Below, piece by piece: positions 30,129 through 36,974 of a DNA stretch of 49,968 nt. The DNA lies in contig JBKDQQ010000209.1 of the NCBI GenBank assembly GCA_046341775.1, positions 1 through 49,968 of the forward strand. The letters run 5' to 3'. The notes beneath the pieces are model-generated. The model was not told where the DNA came from and ran no database searches. It worked only from the letters and a program-made list of their open reading frames with translations. Source of the stretch: SXXH01 sp041165735 (GTDB taxonomy: Bacteria > Planctomycetota > UBA1135 > GCA-002686595). A program made the position numbers and the translations under genes. The first letter of the stretch is position 1. Each line of letters opens with the position of its first letter.

Positions 30129-32729
30129 ATGTGGAAGCCCCTCTTCGCGTTCGTGCTGTCCGTCGCGCCCTTCGTCGCCGCCCAGGAAGTCGAGGAGCGC
30201 GGTCCCGGCCTCGCGTTGCGCGCGTACTACGTCGGCGAGCCGCTCGACGAGTTGCTGCCGCTCGTCGCGGGCCAGACCCCCAACGTCTCGCGCATCGTGC
30301 CGCGCGTGGACTTCGAGGATGCCGAGCTCGGCGGCCTCGAGGACCTCTTCCTGCTCGAGCTGGACGGTTGGCTCGTTGCGCCGGTCGACGGCGAATACGA
30401 ACTGCGCCTCGCGAGCGACGACGGATCGGAGCTCTTCCTCGACGGCGCCAAGGTGATCGACCACGACGGCTTGCACGGCCCGGTGGCGAAGCCCGCGCGC
30501 GTGCGGCTCGCGGCGGGACCGCGCGCGCTCAAGTTGCGCCACTTCGAGTGCTACGGCGGCTGGGCCTTGCGCCTCGAGTGGCGACCGCCCGGGGCCGCGG
30601 GCTTCGTGGTCGTGCCCGAGTCCGCCCTGCAGTGCGTCGCGGGCGACGTGAAGGTCGTGGCGCCGGGGAGGAAGCGCGTGCTTCGTCCCTTGTCGAAGGG
30701 CGCGCCGGGCGACGGCCAGCCGCTCGAGGGCGTGCATCCCGCGCTGGCGCTCTCGCCCGCGCGTCCCGACGACTTCAAGCCCAAGGTCGCGGGCCTGGCG
30801 TTCCTGCCCGATGGTCGCCTGCTCGTCTCGACCTGGGATCCCGAAGGCGCCGTGTGGATCCTCGACGGCGTCTCCACCGGAGATCCCGCGCGCATCACGA
30901 AGAAGCGCTTCGCCGCGGGCCTCGCCGAACCGCTGGGCTTGTGCGTCGTCGGCACGCGCGTGTTCGTCTGCCAGAAGCAGGAGATCACCGAGCTGATCGA
31001 CAAGGATGGCGACGAGGTGGCCGACGAATACCGCTGCGTGAGCGCCGACTTCGAGGTCAGCCCGAACTTCCACGAGTTCACCTTCGGCCTGCTGGAGAAG
31101 GACGGTTGGCTGCACGCCAACCTGGCGATCGCCATCGACCCGGGCGGCAAGAGCACCGATCCGCAAGTGCCGGGCCGCGGTCGCTCCATCCGCGTGCACA
31201 TGGACACCGGCGAGGTGCGCACGGTCGCGCACGGCTTGCGCACGCCCAACGGCATCGGCCCCGGCCCGGACGGATCGATCCTCTTGACCGACAACCAGGG
31301 CGATTGGCTGCCCTCGAGCAAGCTGATGCGCCTGAGGGAGGGAGCGTTCTACGGCTCGCGCGCCGTCCTGAAGGACGCGGCCGCGAACCTGCCCGTCGAT
31401 CCGCCCGTCGCGTGGTTGCCGCAGAACGAGATCGGCAACTCTCCCAGCCAGCCGACGCTGCTGCCCGAGTCCTTCGGTCCGTACGCGGGCCACGTCGTGC
31501 ATGGCGACGTGACGCATGGCGGCTTGAAGCGCGACGTGATCGACGTGGTCGACGGTGTCTGGCAGGCGAGCGTGTTCCGCTTCACGCAGGGCCTCGAGGC
31601 CGGCACGAATCGCGTCGTCGTCGGCCCCGATGGAGCCTTGTACGTGGGCGGCATCGGCTCGACCGGCAACTGGGGACAGGAGGGGAAGCTGCGCCATGGT
31701 TTGCAGCGCCTCGCCTGGGTCGGCCCCGCGCCCTTCGAGATGCGTTCGATCCGCGCCATGACCGGCGGCCTCGAGATCGAGTTCACCAGCGCGCTCCAGC
31801 CCGGCCACGGCTGGGATCCGCGCGGCTGGCGCGTCGAAGAGTGGCGTTACGAGCCGACTGCGGAGTACGGCGGGCCGAAGCTCGACGAGGAGCAGCTCGT
31901 CGTGGAGCGCGCGAGCGTGTCGAAGGATCGCACGCGCGTGCATCTCGCCATCGCGGGGCTGGAGGAAGGTCGCGTCGTGCACGTGCGGCTCGTCGGCGGG
32001 CAACGCGACGAGGATGGCCGCAGGCCCTGGACCAAGGAAGGTTGGCTGACCCTCAACAAGATGCCCGCCGATCGTCCGCTCGAGCTGCGCGAGGCTCCGC
32101 GCGTCGAGGCGAACCAGCTCTCCGCCGAGGAGGCAAGCGAGGGCTTCGAGCTGCTGTTCGACGGCGCCTCCCTCGACAAGTGGAAGGGCCACCAGAAGGA
32201 CGCCCCGCCGGCCGGATGGGTCGTCGAGGACGGCGAGCTCGTGTGTCGCGGCGGCGGCGACCTCGTCACGCGCGACTTCTACGGCGACTTCGAGCTGCGA
32301 CTCGAGTGGCAAGTGCCCCCCGGCGGCAACAGCGGGATCTTCTTCCATGTCTCCGACGCCCACGCGCATGTGTGGGAGACCGGTCCGGAGATGCAGATCC
32401 TCGACAACGACCTGCACCCCGACGGGCGCGACCCGGCGACTTCGGCCGGGGCGAACTACGCGCTGCACGCGCCGCCGCGCGACTTCACCCTGCCGGTGGG
32501 CATGTGGAACGAGGCCTCGATCCGCTGCCGCGACGGAATGGTCGAATACCGGCTCAACGGCGAGGCCACGGCGCGCTTCGAGATCGGCTCGACCGAGTGG
32601 GGCGCGCTGGTCGCCGCCAGCAAGTTCGCCTCGATGCCCGGCTTCGGCCGGTTCCGACAAGGCCGCATCGCCCTGCAGGACCACGGCGATCCCGTGCGAT
32701 TCCGGAACATCCGCGCGCGCAGGCTGTGA
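30129..32729 (+). CDS. Secreted PA14 / beta-propeller / DUF1080 (3-keto-glycoside hydrolase-type) protein
   Basis: The 866-residue exported protein has a signal peptide (MWKPLFAFVLSVAPFVAAQ). A PA14-like domain follows at about 25-165 (GWLVAPVDGEYELRLASDDGSELFLDG). Next is a glucose/sorbosone-dehydrogenase-like propeller at about 205-540 (GLAFLPDGRLLVSTWD, GLRTPNGIGPGPDGSILLTDNQGDW), then a linker of about 100 residues. The C-terminal DUF1080 domain (about 680-866) reads FELLFDGASLDKWKGH, WQVPPGGNSGIFFHV and GPEMQILDND. DUF1080 members hydrolyse 3-keto-glycosides. The start lies 2 bp after the preceding stop. The combination suggests binding and hydrolysis of oxidised glycans outside the cytoplasm. 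An 18-bp palindrome follows 25 bp after the stop. Confidence 0.88.
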   Translation: MWKPLFAFVLSVAPFVAAQEVEERGPGLALRAYYVGEPLDELLPLVAGQTPNVSRIVPRVDFEDAELGGLEDLFLLELDGWLVAPVDGEYELRLASDDGSELFLDGAKVIDHDGLHGPVAKPARVRLAAGPRALKLRHFECYGGWALRLEWRPPGAAGFVVVPESALQCVAGDVKVVAPGRKRVLRPLSKGAPGDGQPLEGVHPALALSPARPDDFKPKVAGLAFLPDGRLLVSTWDPEGAVWILDGVSTGDPARITKKRFAAGLAEPLGLCVVGTRVFVCQKQEITELIDKDGDEVADEYRCVSADFEVSPNFHEFTFGLLEKDGWLHANLAIAIDPGGKSTDPQVPGRGRSIRVHMDTGEVRTVAHGLRTPNGIGPGPDGSILLTDNQGDWLPSSKLMRLREGAFYGSRAVLKDAAANLPVDPPVAWLPQNEIGNSPSQPTLLPESFGPYAGHVVHGDVTHGGLKRDVIDVVDGVWQASVFRFTQGLEAGTNRVVVGPDGALYVGGIGSTGNWGQEGKLRHGLQRLAWVGPAPFEMRSIRAMTGGLEIEFTSALQPGHGWDPRGWRVEEWRYEPTAEYGGPKLDEEQLVVERASVSKDRTRVHLAIAGLEEGRVVHVRLVGGQRDEDGRRPWTKEGWLTLNKMPADRPLELREAPRVEANQLSAEEASEGFELLFDGASLDKWKGHQKDAPPAGWVVEDGELVCRGGGDLVTRDFYGDFELRLEWQVPPGGNSGIFFHVSDAHAHVWETGPEMQILDNDLHPDGRDPATSAGANYALHAPPRDFTLPVGMWNEASIRCRDGMVEYRLNGEATARFEIGSTEWGALVAASKFASMPGFGRFRQGRIALQDHGDPVRFRNIRARRL

Positions 32730-32754
32730 GCGTGCTCCGCGACCGGGCGCGATC

Positions 32755-32772
32755 TGTCAAGGAATCTTGACA
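32755..32772. repeat. Exact TGTCAA-N6-TTGACA palindrome downstream of the DUF1080 gene
   Basis: TGTCAA, spacer GGAATC, TTGACA. Unlike copies 1 and 3 it has no GC-rich flanking arms, so it would make only a 7-bp stem (TGTCAAG / CTTGACA). It lies 25 bp after the stop at 32729 and 132 bp before the next start. Confidence 0.8.
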
Positions 32773-32864
32773 ATGCGGTCCCGGCTCGGCGCGCCACGCC
32801 CCGCCGGGCGCCATGCTCCGCATGCGCGGACCTCCCGCGCGCGGAGGCCTGCGCCTTGCGGCGA

Positions 32865-32895
32865 CTTGACAGGTGCGCATGCCCGCTGGGAGCAT
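32865..32895 (+). promoter_or_regulatory. Candidate promoter of the RMD1-like gene, containing a palindrome half-site
   Basis: A perfect -35 TTGACA (32866-32871) is followed after 18 bp by GAGCAT (32890-32895), which ends 9 nt before the ATG at 32905. The -35 lies in CTTGACAGG, identical to the right arm consensus of the 18-bp palindrome family, 99 bp downstream of the full copy at 32755. Confidence 0.45.
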
Positions 32896-32904
32896 CGCGC
32901 GATC

Positions 32905-34032
32905 ATGGGCAGCCTCGCCAACCCCGCGCTCCGCGTCGCCTCGGGATCCGCGCGGCTCTTCTACGCCTTCGACGTGGGCGCGGCCATCGACTTGCAGGCC
33001 GCGCAGCGCGCCTTGGCGGGGGATGCGGCGCTGGAGAAGATCCGCCACAAGGGCCACGCCCCGCGGCACGCGCAGTTCGACCCGCCGCCCTTGCTGGTGC
33101 TGCGCGACATGCCTTCCATCGAGGTCGCCGGGCTGCGCACGGCGCCGCAGGTCGAGGCGACCTTGTGGGACTTCGGTGGCGTGACCGTGGCCTTCGAGGC
33201 GCCCATCGACGGGCTCGACCTCGAGCAGCTCGCCACCTGCGCCACGCGCCTCGCCGCCGATTCGCGCGCGCAGGATGCCGCGCGCGCGCTGGCGGAGAGG
33301 CTGGTGGCGGCCTTGCGCGAGTGCATCGACCATCCGTCGCTCGCTGAGCAGGAGGAGGACTACGTGGTCTGGGAGGTGCGCGCCTTCGACGGCGGCATCG
33401 ACCCCGACACGCTGCTGGCGCGCCACGAGCGCGTGCTGGCGCGCATCCTGCGCGCCGAGCCGGATGAATTGTCGGAGCAGGAGGTGCGCGAGGCGGTCGA
33501 GGCGGTGGTGCGCTTCGGCACGCCCGACCTCGCCATCGTGGATTGGAACGGCGCGTTCCTGCTCGACCCGGAACCCGCCGACACGCTGGCGGTGCTCGAG
33601 TTCGCCAACCTCGAGCTGCTGGAGCTGCGCTTCCTCGACGATCGCCTGGACAAGGCGCTCGACCGCGCCTACGCCACGCTCCAGCATCCGCGTTCCATGT
33701 GGCGCGTGTTCCAGCGCGACCGCACGCGGCGCGAGATCGCCGCGGTGGCGCGGCTGCAGATCGACGCCGCGCTCCTCTACGAGCGGGTCGACAACGCGCT
33801 CAAGCTGCACGGCGACCAGTACCTCGCCCGCGTCCACCGCGCCGCGGGCGAGAGCTACGGCTTCGCCGAGTGGCACCACAGCGTCCAGCGCAAGCTCGAG
33901 ACCATCGAGCGGGTGCACGAGAAGGTGCATGGCGAGGCCGCCGACCTGCGCATGGAGACGCTCGAGTGGATCGTGATCCTCCTGATCGCCGGCGAGATCC
34001 TGCTGTCCTTGTCGGGGATCTTCGCGCACTGA
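32905..34032 (+). CDS. RMD1/YagE-like (DUF155) membrane protein
   Basis: The 375-residue product has an N-terminal alpha/beta region, a long helical coiled region from about residue 230, and a single C-terminal hydrophobic helix (WIVILLIAGEILLSLSGIF). This layout, including the METLEWIVILLIAGEIL ending, is characteristic of the DUF155/RMD1 family, which includes yeast Rmd1/Rmd8 and human mitochondrial RMND1. The eukaryotic proteins support mitochondrial translation or localisation; the bacterial function is unknown. The start ATG at 32905 lies 9 nt after a possible -10. It converges with the HEAT-repeat gene, with only 13 bp between stops. Confidence 0.85.
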   Translation: MGSLANPALRVASGSARLFYAFDVGAAIDLQAAQRALAGDAALEKIRHKGHAPRHAQFDPPPLLVLRDMPSIEVAGLRTAPQVEATLWDFGGVTVAFEAPIDGLDLEQLATCATRLAADSRAQDAARALAERLVAALRECIDHPSLAEQEEDYVVWEVRAFDGGIDPDTLLARHERVLARILRAEPDELSEQEVREAVEAVVRFGTPDLAIVDWNGAFLLDPEPADTLAVLEFANLELLELRFLDDRLDKALDRAYATLQHPRSMWRVFQRDRTRREIAAVARLQIDAALLYERVDNALKLHGDQYLARVHRAAGESYGFAEWHHSVQRKLETIERVHEKVHGEAADLRMETLEWIVILLIAGEILLSLSGIFAH

Positions 34033-34045
34033 GTCCGCGCGCGGT

Positions 34046-35221
34046 TCATCGCCCGTGGCGCGCGCGGCCCTCGCGTTCCCACCAGGACAGCCACTGCTTG
34101 GTGGTGTCCATGCGCAACCCCGCGAGCCGCGAGAGCGCGGCGCGCGTCGCCACGGCTTCCTGCGCGCGCGCATCCAGCGCGGAGATGGACGAGACCACGG
34201 CCACTTCGAGCGTCGCGCCTTCCACCAGCGTGCCGATGGTCGGATCCGCCACGGCGGAGAACTGCGCCACCTCGACATCGAAGTCGGCCACGTAGGCGCG
34301 CTGCGATCCGAAGTGCACGTGCGAGCGCGGCGGACGAGCGGCCGTCCCTCCGCCCGCCGCGGGTCGCGCGAGCGCGGCCACGAGCGCCGGAATCGCCGCC
34401 GCGTAGCCCATGTGCCCGAGCGCCTCCGCCGCGCGTTCGCGCAAGAGCGGCGAGCGCGACTCGCCCAAGGCCTTCTCGAAGGGCTCGATGGTCGACGCGT
34501 CGCGCGCGCAGGCGAGCATGCGCGCCGCTTCGCGCCGCGCGTCGACCGACGGATCGAACATGGCGTGCATGGCGGCTTCCCGGCGCGCCTCGCCCGGCGC
34601 GAGGCGTCGCAAGGCGAGCATGGCGAAGGTGCGGCGCGCCACGATCCCCGATCCGAGCTCGGCGCAGAGCCGCGCGCGCAGCGCAGCCTTGTCCTGCGCT
34701 GCGCCGAGCGCGCGCGCCACGGCCTCGCGCGCCGCGGGCGGCAGGGTCGGCCCGAGCTCCAGCAAGCGGGCCAACGAGTCCGCGTCGCGCGCGTCCGGCA
34801 GCAACAGCAAGTCGTGCTCGGCGACCACGGCCAACGCCATCGGCTCGTCCGGCCGCGCGCGCAGCACGAGATCCAGCTCGCCCAACGCCTCGGCATGCAA
34901 GCCGAGCTCTGCGGCGCGCCGGGCCGAGGCGACCGCGGCCTTCCACTCTCCATCGCGCCCGGCGGCCGCGCGCAGCTCGACCCGCGCCTCGCGCCATTCG
35001 AAGAGCGCCTCGGCCTCCCGACGCGCGGAAGCCACCTGCCCTGGCGGCACGACTTGCCACCCCGAGGCGTTCTTGAGGGACCAGCGGCCCGACTCCTGCT
35101 TGCACAGCACGCGCACCTTGGTCCCGTCGCGCAGCACGAGGATGCGACGCTCCTCCGGCAGATCACCCGCGGACGCGAGCGAGCCGAGCAACAACACGAG
35201 GACAGGCAAGAGGGACGGCAT
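34046..35221 (-). CDS. Secreted HEAT-repeat protein
   Basis: The 391-residue product has a signal peptide (MPSLLPVLVLLLGSLASAGDL). An SH3-like or short beta segment follows (RRILVLRDGTKVRVLCKQESG), then helical repeats. About residues 150-275 contain HEAT-type units such as ARRTFAMLALRRLAPGEARREA and LLRERAAEALGHMGYAAAIPALVAAL, as in the PBS-lyase HEAT-like family. The C-terminal third has LAGLRMDTTKQWLSWWERE, a recurrent ending of planctomycete HEAT proteins. A protein-binding role is likely; the partner is unknown. The start is set by the signal peptide. The upstream region is a long G-rich intergenic stretch. Confidence 0.8.
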   Translation of the reverse strand: MPSLLPVLVLLLGSLASAGDLPEERRILVLRDGTKVRVLCKQESGRWSLKNASGWQVVPPGQVASARREAEALFEWREARVELRAAAGRDGEWKAAVASARRAAELGLHAEALGELDLVLRARPDEPMALAVVAEHDLLLLPDARDADSLARLLELGPTLPPAAREAVARALGAAQDKAALRARLCAELGSGIVARRTFAMLALRRLAPGEARREAAMHAMFDPSVDARREAARMLACARDASTIEPFEKALGESRSPLLRERAAEALGHMGYAAAIPALVAALARPAAGGGTAARPPRSHVHFGSQRAYVADFDVEVAQFSAVADPTIGTLVEGATLEVAVVSSISALDARAQEAVATRAALSRLAGLRMDTTKQWLSWWEREGRARHGR

Positions 35222-35303
35222 CGAGTCCTCGCCTCCGCGCAAGAGGCGTGCCGGGCGCGCGCCCGCCCGGTCATTGTGCCTCGAACCCGCGTTGGGCGCA
35301 TGC

Positions 35304-35360
35304 GGGGGGGCGTGCGGGGGGGGCCGGCGGCGCGTACCGATCGGGGGCGGCGGGGTGGGG
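35304..35360 (+). other. G-run cluster, potential G-quadruplex
   Basis: Runs of G7 (35304-35310), G8 (35316-35323), G5 (35343-35347), G4 (35352-35355) and G4 (35357-35360) lie on the plus strand within 57 bp. The last three plus either of the first two satisfy a four-tract pattern. It is 83-139 bp upstream of the HEAT-repeat gene, on its non-transcribed-template side as C-runs in the mRNA-sense strand. Confidence 0.6.
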
Positions 35361-35603
35361 CTGCGGACGGGCGCGGCGGACGTGTGCGCGAGCGCACGTC
35401 CACACGGGCGGAGATGCTGGTCCCGTTCGTTGTGCGCGACCCGCATGTGAGTCGGGGCCGGAATCCGGCCCGGAATGCCACCTACGTCGTCTCGCCGGCG
35501 TCCTATCGAGTGGAGAGGCTCGAGGCTCGCCCTCCATCTGGCCGCCACGCCGAGGGCAGGCGGCCTTGGGACGGCCTGCAGGGGGGCGCGGGCCGCGGAC
35601 GGG

Positions 35604-35628
35604 CCCCCCCAAGACGGAGGGGGGGGGG
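35604..35628 (+). other. C7/G10 inverted repeat
   Basis: Seven cytosines (35604-35610) and ten guanines (35619-35628), separated by AAGACGGA, can form a pure C-G stem of seven pairs. It is followed by AAGTTTG. Long homopolymers are rare elsewhere in the window and may vary in length between isolates. Confidence 0.5.
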
Positions 35629-35920
35629 AAGTTTGCGCCCCCGGTTCCACCGGCCGGACCAGACCCGAGCCCGACGACGACGCGAGGTGCGACGACCCAG
35701 GCTTGCCACCACAACCAGATCCCCGAGACCTTGCCCGATGCCTGCGCAGGCACCGCGACGCCGCTTCGCGCGCGCGCAGGTCGGCTGGAGACCTGCCTCG
35801 ACGAGGCGGTCTGGCGAACCGTGCGCAGGCGCGAGCGGTCGTTCGCCGACGGATGGGCCCCTTGCGCGGAAGCCGCGACGCAGGCGCGCACAATGAACGG
35901 GGCCAGCATCCCGCAGTACC

Positions 35921-36949
35921 ATGCGCTCCATGCTCGCCCTCCTGTGCGCCGCCCTCGCGCTCCAAGGCCCCGGCTTTCCCGTCGAATCGCAGTCGCGCAT
36001 CGCTCCGCCGCACGGTCGGCTGGTCGCGGGAGGCGAGCGCGCGGAGTGGGTCGAGTCCTTCGCCATGCACCTGGCGTGGCGGGAGCTGCTCGTGTCGTGG
36101 AACCTCGATGTCGAGGAGGGTGCCGGCGCCGTCGTGGAGCTCGAGGTCGAGAAGGACGGCGAGCGCAGCGGTTGGCTGCATCTGGGCGAATGGGGGGTCG
36201 CGCCGGGCGCGCGCGCGCCGCTGGAATCCGCGCTCGGCACCGTGGAGGTCGACTGGTTCAAGGCGAAGGGCCCCATGGCGGCCGCGCGCGTGCGCGTGCG
36301 CGCGCACGGCAGGACGGGGGCCGCGGTGCGCGTGGCGCGCCTCGATCTCGTCGCTTCCGACATCGCCGCGCGTCGCGCCGCGGAGGCGTCCGCGCCCGCG
36401 CTCGATCCCAAGTCCTGGCGCCGCCGACTCGCCGTGCCCTTCCTCTCCCAGCGTTCGGCCGGAGCGGAGATCGCCGCGCGCGTCTGCTCGCCGACCTCGA
36501 CCACGATGCTGCTCGCGTGGCGCGGCGTGGATGTCGAGCTGGAGCGCTTCTGCGCGCTGGCCTACGACCCGGTCAACGACATCTACGGCAACTGGCCGCG
36601 CAACGTGCAGGCGGCCTGGACGCTCGGCGTGCCGGGGCGGCTCGCGCGCTGCTCGACCTGGCGCGAGGTCGAACAGCACATCGCCGCGGACCAGCCGCTG
36701 GTCGTCTCGATCCGCGCGAAGAAGGGCGAACTCGCGGGCGCACCCTACGAGAGCACCAATGGACACCTGCTGGTGCTCGTGGGCTTCGACGAGGAAGGGC
36801 GCGTGCTGGCCAACGATCCCGCCACCAGCGACCCTGTCCTCGGACGCTGCACCTTCAGTCGCGCCGACATGGAGGTCGTGTGGATGAATCGCGGGGGGCT
36901 GGCCTACGTGCTGATGGACCGCGCCGCAGCCGCGGATGCGCGCCGCTGA
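35921..36949 (+). CDS. Secreted C39-like cysteine peptidase
   Basis: The 342-residue product has a short signal peptide (MRSMLALLCAALALQGPG; a second ATG at 35930 is possible). A beta-rich N-terminal half is followed by a papain-like C39_2-type domain from about residue 165. The probable nucleophile is C189 in VCSPTSTTMLLAW, the histidine is H282 in NGHLLVLVGFD, and D299 lies in ANDPAT; these match the Cys-His-Asp order of C39-family peptidases. It lacks the ABC transporter parts of bacteriocin exporters, so it is likely a stand-alone extracellular peptidase or a catalytically unproven homologue. It converges with the minus-strand operon, with 25 bp between stops. Confidence 0.82.
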   Translation: MRSMLALLCAALALQGPGFPVESQSRIAPPHGRLVAGGERAEWVESFAMHLAWRELLVSWNLDVEEGAGAVVELEVEKDGERSGWLHLGEWGVAPGARAPLESALGTVEVDWFKAKGPMAAARVRVRAHGRTGAAVRVARLDLVASDIAARRAAEASAPALDPKSWRRRLAVPFLSQRSAGAEIAARVCSPTSTTMLLAWRGVDVELERFCALAYDPVNDIYGNWPRNVQAAWTLGVPGRLARCSTWREVEQHIAADQPLVVSIRAKKGELAGAPYESTNGHLLVLVGFDEEGRVLANDPATSDPVLGRCTFSRADMEVVWMNRGGLAYVLMDRAAAADARR

Positions 36950-36974
36950 GCGCGCGTCTTCGTCGACTCGCCCA

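Larger units (their letters stand above)
35222..35920. other. 699-bp divergent intergenic region with long G/C runs
   Basis: Separates the HEAT-repeat gene (minus) and the C39-like gene (plus). It holds several G-runs of 4-8 (35304-35360), a C7/G10 pair (35604-35628), and the palindrome GGGCCGG-AAT-CCGGCCC (35455-35471). CACAAT hexamers occur on both strands upstream of the two genes (35889-35894 plus; 35278-35273 minus), each followed by GA, and could be divergent -10 elements. No ORF has convincing signals. Confidence 0.5.

Noticed and set aside
35271..35909. A 212-codon minus-strand ORF in the G-rich gap
   Set aside because: It has no ribosome-binding site, its translation is a low-complexity Arg/Pro/Ala run shaped by the G/C tracts, and no family resemblance was seen.
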